IMG/VR virus record: IMGVR_UViG_3300034073_005389
Coordinates: 297,491-361,490 of that record
DNA length: 64,000 nucleotides
Direction: 5' to 3' (one strand)
Origin: a virus
Numbering within the stretch: position 1 is the stretch's first letter; each line of letters opens with the position of its first letter. Shown here piece by piece: positions 59,811 through 64,000 of this stretch. Made by a program: the position numbers and the translations under genes. Under the pieces are notes generated by a model. The model had not been told where the DNA came from, did no database searches, and worked only from the letters and a program-made list of their open reading frames with translations.

Positions 59811-59875
59811 GAGAGCGTATCCACTACCCGCAATAGATCACCACGATCTATCATCAGATAGAGGTTTCCACCCTC
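59811..59875 (-). promoter_or_regulatory. Structured leader element, copy c
   Basis: GAGGGTG/CGCTCTC outer stem with G-U pairs, CTATC/GGTAG middle, ATAGATCG-TGG-TGATCTAT inner. Ahead of the 59576 gene. Confidence 0.75.
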
Positions 59876-59876
59876 A

Positions 59877-59904
59877 CATGCAGTTATGCAGGTTGACCGA
59901 TGGG
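59877..59904 (-). promoter_or_regulatory. Class A promoter for the 59576 cassette
   Basis: Exact box, -10 TGCATG then TGAGGG. Confidence 0.8.
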
Positions 59905-59921
59905 TGCGAGCAGTGTAGAAA

Positions 59922-59965
59922 CTCGGCAAGCCGGAATCCCTTACGGGACTCAACAGCTTGCCGAG
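59922..59965 (-). terminator. Terminator of the 59973 cassette
   Basis: CTCGGCAAGC/GCTTGCCGAG with a longer GAGTCCCGTAAGGGATTC core, then TTTCTACAC. Confidence 0.9.
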
Positions 59966-59972
59966 GGGGGAG

Positions 59973-60185
59973 TCAATGAAGCTTGAAAAGCTTCATTGCC
60001 TCCCCCGCTGTCATTTTTTGCGGGAAGTCGTATTCATATACGACCCCCGCTACGTCGTACGTGAGTCCGAGGTACACAAGTACCTCGGACTCTGGGGGGA
60101 GGACTGCCAGCCTCTGGCAGTCCTCCCCGTGCAAATATGGATAGCCCCATAAATCGGGGCTCATCCACTCGTAGAATTCCTCCAT
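59973..60185 (-). CDS. MEEFYE-family cassette protein, 70 aa
   Basis: The ATG at 60185 (MEEFYEWMSPDLWGYPYL), AAGGAG upstream. Shares LxxLPxxSEVxVYxGxxYxxxGxVY and MTAxEAxKxF with 61286-61489. Small alpha/beta fold. Paralogous cassettes, function unknown. Confidence 0.85.
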   Translation of the reverse strand: MEEFYEWMSPDLWGYPYLHGEDCQRLAVLPPESEVLVYLGLTYDVAGVVYEYDFPQKMTAGEAMKLFKLH

Positions 60186-60198
60186 GGAATTCTCCTTA

Positions 60199-60263
60199 GA
60201 GAGCGTATCCACTACCCGCAATAGATCACCATAATCCATTATCAGGTAACAGCTTCAACTCTC
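60199..60263 (-). promoter_or_regulatory. Structured leader element, copy d
   Basis: GAGAGT/GCTCTC outer stem, TTACC/GGTAG middle, ATGGATTA-TGG-TGATCTAT inner with G-U pairs. Ahead of the 59973 gene. Confidence 0.75.
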
Positions 60264-60264
60264 A

Positions 60265-60292
60265 CATACAGTTACGCAGGTTGACCGATGGG
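60265..60292 (-). promoter_or_regulatory. Class A promoter for the 59973 cassette
   Basis: Exact box, -10 TGTATG then TGAGAG. Confidence 0.85.
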
Positions 60293-60354
60293 TGCAAGCC
60301 ATGTATATTAACAAAAAAATTGAAATACTCATATACTCTTGTGTGAAAAGAAAT
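60293..60354 (-). other. Short promoter unit without a supported gene
   Basis: Between boxes 60280-60292 and 60370-60382 there is only about 60 nt ending ATTTTTTTGTTAATATAC. A 25-codon frame (MSISIFLLIYMAC...) runs into the next promoter box and has no ribosome site. May be a deleted cassette or a tiny RNA. Confidence 0.5.
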
Positions 60355-60382
60355 AAGTAACTTATACAAGTTGACCGATGGG
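60355..60382 (-). promoter_or_regulatory. Class A box upstream of an empty unit
   Basis: Exact box; -10 TTACTT is weak (TATAAG occurs three bases into the spacer). Confidence 0.55.
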
Positions 60383-60400
60383 TGCAAGCCGTGTAGAGTA

Positions 60401-60436
60401 ACGAGCCGGAATCCTTTGCAGGACTCAACGACTCGT
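60401..60436 (-). terminator. Terminator of the 60448 cassette
   Basis: ACGAG(TC)/(C)CTCGT outer stem with GAGTCCTGCAAAGGATTC core. Confidence 0.85.
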
Positions 60437-60447
60437 CACTCGCATTG

Positions 60448-61110
60448 TTACTTGCGATTTTTCTTGCCACCAAAGTGGCTCAGAAAACTCGCAATCGCAC
60501 CCGCCGATGCGGGCTCACCTCGCACCGGAGGCGGAGGGGGAGGAGGAGGGGGAGGAGGAGGAGGGGGAGGGTATTCTGAATAATACCTCTCCTTATAATA
60601 CTCCTCCTTCAATCCCCCTGCACTCATGACAAAGCGCGAATACGCGATTTTGTCATGAAAGTTCTCCCAAGAGACCGACCAATCAGCCTCAATTGGGAGA
60701 ACCAGCCACTCTTTGCTGCGGTTTCCATACCGGGACGTGCTCAAATCCCGGTGAAGTTTACACCCCCGGAACACCGGGTCCCCCAGGGTGTAGCGTTTCC
60801 CCCCTTGGGGGATTGCCCTGACCGTGACGCATTGCGCCACGATCAGATCGTCGGCAGCCTTTTCAGCTGCCTTGCGTGCGGCTTCTTCAGCCGCTTTGGC
60901 TGCTTGCGCAGCCTCCCGCGCAGCTGCCTGCGCCGCCCGCTCCGCCCGCTCCTCCGCCAGACGAGCCTCTACCTGGGCGGCAAATGCCGGGTCCAGGTAG
61001 CTCCTTCCCGCCGCCCCGATAGGCGGCGGAGCCGCTTGCCCCCACGGATCGTAGGAGCCGCGCTGCGTGCCGGGCTCCTCCCCGTTGAGATAACGGTTCC
61101 AGTCACCCAT
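60448..61110 (-). CDS. Ala-rich coiled coil protein with polyproline tract, 220 aa
   Basis: GGAGGTCACCT precedes ATG at 61110. Parts in order: Gly/Pro-rich head; Ala/Glu/Arg coiled coil of about 50 residues (EARLAEERAERAAQAA); a beta domain (KRYTLGDPVFRGCKLHRDL); then 15 consecutive prolines and a basic tail (FGGKKNRK). The proline run would need EF-P. Architecture recalls TolA- or TonB-like spacers or virion proteins, but there is no membrane anchor. Not recognised. Confidence 0.85.
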   Translation of the reverse strand: MGDWNRYLNGEEPGTQRGSYDPWGQAAPPPIGAAGRSYLDPAFAAQVEARLAEERAERAAQAAAREAAQAAKAAEEAARKAAEKAADDLIVAQCVTVRAIPQGGKRYTLGDPVFRGCKLHRDLSTSRYGNRSKEWLVLPIEADWSVSWENFHDKIAYSRFVMSAGGLKEEYYKERYYSEYPPPPPPPPPPPPPPPVRGEPASAGAIASFLSHFGGKKNRK

Positions 61111-61125
61111 AGGTGACCTCCTTGT

Positions 61126-61189
61126 AGAGTCTATCCACTACCCGCAATAGATCACCATGATCTATTATCAGGTAGAGGCTTCCACTCTC
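61126..61189 (-). promoter_or_regulatory. Structured leader element, copy e
   Basis: AGAGT/ACTCT outer, CTACC/GGTAG middle, ATAGATCA-TGG-TGATCTAT inner, all Watson-Crick. Ahead of the 60448 gene. Confidence 0.8.
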
Positions 61190-61190
61190 A

Positions 61191-61218
61191 CATGCAGTTA
61201 TGCAGGTTGACCGATGGG
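61191..61218 (-). promoter_or_regulatory. Class A promoter for the 60448 cassette
   Basis: Exact box, -10 TGCATG then TGAGAG. Confidence 0.8.
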
Positions 61219-61235
61219 TGCGAGCAGTGTAGAAA

Positions 61236-61279
61236 CTCGACAAGCCGGAATCCCTTGCGAGACTCAACGGCTTGCCGAG
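61236..61279 (-). terminator. Terminator of the 61286 cassette
   Basis: CTCG(A)CAAGC/GCTTG(C)CGAG with GAGTCTCGCAAGGGATTC core, then TTTCTACAC. Confidence 0.85.
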
Positions 61280-61285
61280 CGACGG

Positions 61286-61489
61286 TCAGAGGAAGGCTTT
61301 TTGAGCCTCCTCTGCCGTCATTACTTCCGGGGCGCCGTGTTGGTACACGTACCCCGACATTTCGTATTCAATTCCGAAGTACACGCGTACTTCGGAATCG
61401 ATCGGGAGGGCGCGGAGGCGGACTTTATCCGCCTCCGCGAGCCAGGCGCGACCTACGTCGCCCCCCCCGCACTCGTAGAATTCCTGCAT
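61286..61489 (-). CDS. MEEFYE-family cassette protein, 67 aa
   Basis: The ATG at 61489 (MQEFYECGGGDVGRAWLA), AAGGAG upstream. Paralogue of 59973-60185 through SEVRVYFGIEYEMSGYVY and MTAEEAQKAFL. Even the leader, Shine-Dalgarno and start context (GAATTCCATG) are shared, so the whole cassette was duplicated. Confidence 0.85.
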   Translation of the reverse strand: MQEFYECGGGDVGRAWLAEADKVRLRALPIDSEVRVYFGIEYEMSGYVYQHGAPEVMTAEEAQKAFL

Positions 61490-61502
61490 GGAATTCTCCT
61501 TA

Positions 61503-61567
61503 GAGAGCGTATCCACTACCCGTAACAGATCACCACGATCTATTATCAGATAGGGGCTTCCACTCTC
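61503..61567 (-). promoter_or_regulatory. Structured leader element, copy f
   Basis: GAGAGTG/CGCTCTC outer, CTATC/GGTAG middle, ATAGATCG-TGG-TGATCTGT inner. Ahead of the 61286 gene. Confidence 0.75.
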
Positions 61568-61568
61568 A

Positions 61569-61596
61569 CATATAGTTGTGCAGGTTGACCGATGGG
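61569..61596 (-). promoter_or_regulatory. Class A promoter for the 61286 cassette
   Basis: Exact box, -10 TATATG then TGAGAG. Confidence 0.85.
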
Positions 61597-61628
61597 TGCA
61601 GACCATGTATATTAACAAAAAAATTGAA

Positions 61629-61657
61629 GCAATCAACCGCTACTCGGTATTACTTGC
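61629..61657 (-). terminator. Terminator of the short 61.63-61.72 kb unit
   Basis: GCAAGTAATACCG/CGGTTGATTGC with internal mismatches, then TTCAATTTTTTTG on the minus strand. Confidence 0.7.
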
Positions 61658-61719
61658 GTGCCTTGTCGAGAAAATAATAAGTAAATAAATAAATACAAAA
61701 CAATAACTTGAATAGCCAT
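61633..61719 (-). CDS. Possible tiny membrane protein, 28 aa
   Basis: MAIQVIVLYLFIYLLFSRQG, one hydrophobic helix and a polar end. The ATG overlaps the -10 of the promoter at 61717-61744, so this start could not be on that transcript. May be a noncoding unit instead. Confidence 0.3.
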   Translation of the reverse strand: MAIQVIVLYLFIYLLFSRQGTQVIPSSG

Positions 61720-61744
61720 AGATTCAAATAAGTTGACCGATGGG
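61717..61744 (-). promoter_or_regulatory. Class A promoter of a very short unit
   Basis: Exact box, -10 TCTATG. Transcript would be only about 90 nt to the terminator at 61629-61657. Confidence 0.65.
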
Positions 61745-61764
61745 TGCAAACCACCAAAACTTGA

Positions 61765-61799
61765 ACCCCCGGACTCACCTATACAGATGAGCCGGGGGT
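61765..61799 (-). terminator. Terminator of the 61805 cassette
   Basis: ACCCCCGG(ACTCA)/...GAGCCGGGGGT stem, then TTCAAGTTTTGG on the minus strand. Confidence 0.85.
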
Positions 61800-61804
61800 C
61801 CATC

Positions 61805-62035
61805 TCAGTCGGCACCTCCTTTCTCGGTTGCGGTGGCGGCGGTGGCGTACCCGTGGAACCACGGGTCGCCACCACCGATGAGGTGGGCGTCGGAGGCTGC
61901 CCAGTCAGCCTCCGACATGTTGTTGAGGGCGCGGGGACCCCAGTAGGGTCCCGCCCCCGAACCAAAGGTAAAGGCGTCACCTGGGGACGCCTCTACCTCC
62001 CAGGTTTTACCCTGGAAAACAACGACGCACTTCAT
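61805..62035 (-). CDS. Hypothetical cassette protein, 76 aa
   Basis: MKCVVVFQGKTWEVEASPGD, then WGPRALNNMSEADWAASDAH. Acidic/aromatic, Ala-rich end. AAAGGGG before ATG. Not recognised. Confidence 0.85.
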   Translation of the reverse strand: MKCVVVFQGKTWEVEASPGDAFTFGSGAGPYWGPRALNNMSEADWAASDAHLIGGGDPWFHGYATAATATEKGGAD

Positions 62036-62080
62036 GTGCGCCCCTTTCTGAGAGCCTCGGCGGGATTGCCATAGCTCTCA

Positions 62081-62108
62081 CATACAGTTACGCAGGTTGA
62101 CCGATGGG
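62081..62108 (-). promoter_or_regulatory. Class A promoter for the 61805 cassette
   Basis: Exact box, -10 TGTATG then TGAGAG. Confidence 0.85.
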
Positions 62109-62130
62109 TGCGAACCATGCAAACAAAAAA

Positions 62131-62154
62131 GTGGATGGTCTTTCGACCATCCAC
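62131..62154 (-). terminator. Terminator behind the 62260 gene
   Basis: GTGGATGGTC/GACCATCCAC with TTTC loop, then TTTTTTG on the minus strand. About 105 nt of sequence rich in GACTC/GAGTC repeats lies between the gene stop and this hairpin. Confidence 0.9.
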
Positions 62155-62259
62155 TCATCTAGCTGCGGTCTCGCTCCAGATTGGTGGAGTCCCCGCTCAG
62201 GACTGCTAGAGTCCCCTCAGGTTACGCCTGAGGACGTTCCCTCGTCACCACCGAGAAGA

Positions 62260-62625
62260 TCAGACGATCTCTCGGAAAGCGACGAACCCGAATACGGCGG
62301 TCTTGGTGACCGAACCGTCAGGGTTCGTCACTTCGACGGAGCGTCGCTCCGTCGTGGTGACGACCACCCGTCGCCCCTTGGAGAGCAGGCTCCGGATGGT
62401 GGTGTAGACCAGGGAGGTTTCTCCCATGATCATCACCACGTCTCCGGGAGCGCATTGCTCCACCAAAGTGGCGGCGAGGGTGGCAACTTCCGCCATGGTG
62501 GCGGAAGCGGGGACGTTCGGGAACGCGATGTCCCTGATGTCCCCGCCGAGCGCCTTGGCGGCGCTCAGCTGGTCCTCGCCCCACTTCTGGGACGGGTGGT
62601 TAGAAATGTTCACAAACATTTCCAA
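62260..62625 (-). CDS. Conserved Rossmann-like small protein, 121 aa
   Basis: MFVNISNHPSQKWGEDQLSA (inner Met), DIRDIAFPNVPASATMAEVA, GDVVMIMGETSLVYTTIRSL, RRVVVTTTERRSVEV and FGFVAFREIV follow a bacterial family of uncharacterised proteins that I recall but cannot name. Alpha/beta nucleotide-fold pattern. Start could be MEMF or MF. Probably acquired from a bacterium. Confidence 0.75.
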   Translation of the reverse strand: MEMFVNISNHPSQKWGEDQLSAAKALGGDIRDIAFPNVPASATMAEVATLAATLVEQCAPGDVVMIMGETSLVYTTIRSLLSKGRRVVVTTTERRSVEVTNPDGSVTKTAVFGFVAFREIV

Positions 62626-62723
62626 CCTTCCTATCGGCTTGATCGGGCTCCTCTATCAAGCCCAGCCGATAACCCTACCACAAGCGATGAATCAACATGA
62701 CTCATCATCAAGCGGCAGGCTCA

Positions 62724-62751
62724 CTTATAGTTGTGCAGGTTGACCGATGGG
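62724..62751 (-). promoter_or_regulatory. Class A promoter for the 62260 gene
   Basis: Exact box, spacer CTGCACAAC, -10 TATAAG then TGAGCC. Confidence 0.9.
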
Positions 62752-62764
62752 TGCAGACCCCTGA

Positions 62765-62912
62765 AATAAAAAACCCCCCGGTCACTCCTGCCCACTATCA
62801 CCCGGTGCCTTTCAGCGTTGGTGAAGTGTTTTTATGGCAATAATTGGAGGGACCGGGGGGGATGCTAGGTCATAACAGCATCCTCCTATAACTGTCACTT
62901 CACTTAGTAACA
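62765..62912 (-). ncRNA. Noncoding unit 1 (structured, own promoter and terminator)
   Basis: Starts behind promoter 62919-62946. Contains a GGATGCT/AGCATCC hairpin. A perfect AGGAGG is followed by ATG ACC TAG, a two-codon frame. The 3' half is closed by CCCCCCGGTC(C)CTCC pairing with GGAGTGACCGGGGGG, then TTTTTTATTTC. No longer ORF. Confidence 0.65.
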
Positions 62913-62918
62913 GTTACA

Positions 62919-62946
62919 CTAATAGATAAGTATGTTGACCGATGGG
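62919..62946 (-). promoter_or_regulatory. Class A promoter of noncoding unit 1
   Basis: Exact box, spacer ATACTTATC, -10 TATTAG then TGTAAC. Confidence 0.85.
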
Positions 62947-62961
62947 TGCGGACCCCTGAAA

Positions 62962-63089
62962 TAAAAAAACCCCGCCACGCTGCAAAGCGTGGCGGGGCAC
63001 AACAGGGCATAGAGATAACCCTTTCCGTAGCCTATAGTAGTAAGATAACTCCTTCCGGCAAAATGCTCCGAAGTTATCTTCGTACCTTA
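62962..63089 (-). ncRNA. Noncoding unit 2
   Basis: Behind promoter 63096-63123. AGATAACT/GGAGTTATCT hairpin containing a GGAGC..GCC interior, then the terminator GCCCCGCCACGC/GCGTGGCGGGG and TTTTTTTATTTC. No ORF with a ribosome site. Confidence 0.65.
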
Positions 63090-63095
63090 GCTACA

Positions 63096-63123
63096 CTAAT
63101 AGATAAGTATGTTGACCGATGGG
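63096..63123 (-). promoter_or_regulatory. Class A promoter of noncoding unit 2
   Basis: Exact box, spacer ATACTTATC, -10 TATTAG then TGTAGC. Same spacer and -10 as unit 1. Confidence 0.85.
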
Positions 63124-63147
63124 TTAACTTGTTTGCATTTAACAAAT

Positions 63148-63462
63148 AAAAAAACCCTGACCAGCTTTCGCCAGTCAGGGTTTGTATGAACGGCGTAGGG
63201 ACTCTGCCTCCCTCTTTCACCCTCTAAGTCACGGGCTCCGTTCTACTTGGTCCTTTGAGCATCGCAATGGTGTGCGTGCTCGTTTTTCCTCCGCGCCGAC
63301 CCCAGGGTAGGACTCTTTGCCCCGTATCGGGTTTGCGTGTGCGCTTATCCCGCCCTGTCTATCCAGGTTTCAGGCGGTTCTTTCCCGGCGCGCACAATGG
63401 GTCCTATAAAGGACCGTCAGTAGGGGAACACATAAGTGTCCGAGATCCCCAGATGCAACTAG
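63148..63462 (-). ncRNA. Noncoding unit 3 (about 310 nt, highly structured)
   Basis: Behind promoter 63469-63496. Hairpins in order: GATGC/GCATC, GGGGA..GACAC/GTGT..TCCCC, GGTCC/GGACC, GTGCGC...GCGCAC enclosing CCGCC/GGCGG, then terminator CCCTGACTGG/CCAGTCAGGG and TTTTTTT. A 31-codon frame from an ATG at about 63462 has its ribosome site too close and no homology I know. Confidence 0.65.
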
Positions 63463-63468
63463 CATCCT

Positions 63469-63496
63469 ACTATAACTCAGTATGTTGACCGATGGG
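63469..63496 (-). promoter_or_regulatory. Class A promoter of noncoding unit 3
   Basis: Exact box, -10 TATAGT then AGGATGC. Confidence 0.85.
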
Positions 63497-63512
63497 TACA
63501 AACCATGTAGAA

Positions 63513-63610
63513 TCTCGACAAGCCAGAATCCCTTGCGGAACTCAACAGCTTGTCGAGTCTCTCTCCCCACCTCTACCAGAATCCGTTAGGACTCGATGAT
63601 AGAGGTGGGG
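63513..63610 (-). terminator. Double terminator of the 63617 cassette
   Basis: CCCCACCTCTA/TAGAGGTGGGG with GAGTCC/GGATTC core (63565-63610), then CTCGACAAGC/GCTTGTCGAG (63513-63557), then ATTCTAC. Confidence 0.9.
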
Positions 63611-63616
63611 AGGTGT

Positions 63617-63859
63617 TTACTTGCGGCGGCTAAGCTGGTGGGCTCGCGCCCAGCCAGCCGCCGACGCCGCCCATGCCGCCACCGCCGCCGTGAGGCAGGC
63701 GATGGCGAGCAGGGCGATTCTGGCGGGGGCGTTTTTCGCCCCCGCCGCCCTCGCCGCCCAGTGGGCGGCGAGGGCGCGCCAAAGCGCGCTCCTCTCCGCC
63801 GCCCAGGCGGCGCGCGCCGACCTGAGGTCGGCGCGGATTCGAAAGAGGGACTTTTCCAT
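63617..63859 (-). CDS. Small Ala/Arg-rich membrane protein, 80 aa
   Basis: AAGGGACC before ATG at 63859. MEKSLFRIRADLRSARAAWA, a basic amphipathic helix, then one hydrophobic helix (RIALLAIACLTAAVAAWAA) and a basic tail. Extreme GC content. Topology is compatible with a holin or pinholin-type protein, but there is no direct evidence. Confidence 0.75.
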   Translation of the reverse strand: MEKSLFRIRADLRSARAAWAAERSALWRALAAHWAARAAGAKNAPARIALLAIACLTAAVAAWAASAAGWARAHQLSRRK

Positions 63860-63948
63860 GGTCCCTTCCCTTCAAGCCCCATTGACACCCATAGACAATC
63901 GTCTCTCACCATGAGAGATTGGACTTCTCTGGCATGCCATGCGGCTCA

Positions 63949-63976
63949 TGTATGGTTTGCTAGGTTGACCGATGGG
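63949..63976 (-). promoter_or_regulatory. Class A promoter for the 63617 cassette
   Basis: Exact box, 9-nt spacer, -10 CATACA then TGAGCC. The terminator of the next cassette begins at the window edge. Confidence 0.8.
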
Positions 63977-64000
63977 TACAAACCATGTAGAAATTCGACA

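Noticed and set aside
62260-62625. CRISPR-associated (Csx-like) protein
   Set aside because: Only a vague memory of the family; no CARF or HEPN motif and no CRISPR locus nearby.
63148-63462. RNase P RNA or tmRNA
   Set aside because: The conserved P4 or tRNA-like domain sequences expected for these RNAs are not visible.
53940-63976. Long open frames starting with or containing '..THRST..' (e.g. MACTHRSTCTTVCE) upstream of many cassette genes
   Set aside because: They are translations of the promoter box ACCCATCGGTCAAC. True starts lie further down behind Shine-Dalgarno sites.
50986-63976. TTGACC-N17-TAGAAT on the plus strand as a sigma70 promoter
   Set aside because: The 'TAGAAT' is the complement of terminator T tracts, and the plus strand has no genes there. 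The fixed TATAAG spacing is on the minus strand.
50578-63976. Integron cassette array or CRISPR
   Set aside because: No integrase, attC or regular short spacers. The repeats are promoters and terminators with ORFs between.

Overview
The window looks like part of the genome of a large tailed bacteriophage, probably a jumbo phage. Dozens of small, tightly packed, mostly unknown genes lie almost all on the minus strand. Single tRNA genes are scattered between them. Typical phage functions are present: an amidase endolysin, an Rnl5-type RNA ligase, an SF1 helicase, Api92-like proteins and a homing endonuclease. No virion structural or replication module can be named with certainty, and the host cannot be identified from the sequence.

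Layout. 0-47 kb is AT-rich and organised as short minus-strand operons with 1-4 nt overlaps. It includes an intron-bearing tRNA-Met, a radical-SAM and RNA-ligase block (6-9 kb), a sugar-phosphate/nucleotidyl block with a helicase (13-18.5 kb), two Api92-like genes (26-28 kb), five tandem Gly/Tyr-rich repeat genes (28.4-29.7 kb) and many small conserved phage genes (30-47 kb). Five genes are on the plus strand: a partial homing endonuclease, the amidase, and three proteins that start with the same amphipathic helix. 46-48.4 kb is a cluster of structured RNAs, including a tandem pair of pseudoknots and tRNA-like elements, separated by six copies of a second promoter-like repeat. 49.9-50.2 kb is strongly C-depleted on the minus strand and is followed by stacked terminators. 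From 50.5 to 64 kb the sequence is GC-rich, increasingly so to the right. Nearly every gene there is a separate cassette: promoter, 5' hairpin, Shine-Dalgarno site, ORF, terminator.

The strongest single signal is a 13-base box read on the minus strand, CCCATCGGTCAAC. It is followed after exactly 9 bases by a TATAAG-like -10 element and then TGAG. I count 50 copies, each upstream of a minus-strand gene, tRNA or RNA unit. I interpret it as the phage's own promoter class. Many long open frames in the right half begin inside this box (reading '..THRST..') and are artefacts. Real starts were moved to the ATG or GTG behind a Shine-Dalgarno site.

Best candidates for undescribed biology: (1) the 50-copy promoter with insulated one-gene cassettes; (2) a covariation-supported three-stem leader RNA in front of six cassettes at 58.5-61.6 kb; (3) a duplicated H-type pseudoknot RNA at 48.19-48.29 kb, reminiscent of type III antitoxin RNAs; (4) three successive promoter-terminator units without a convincing ORF at 62.8-63.5 kb; (5) tRNA-like elements lacking arms; (6) the Gly/Tyr repeat protein array.
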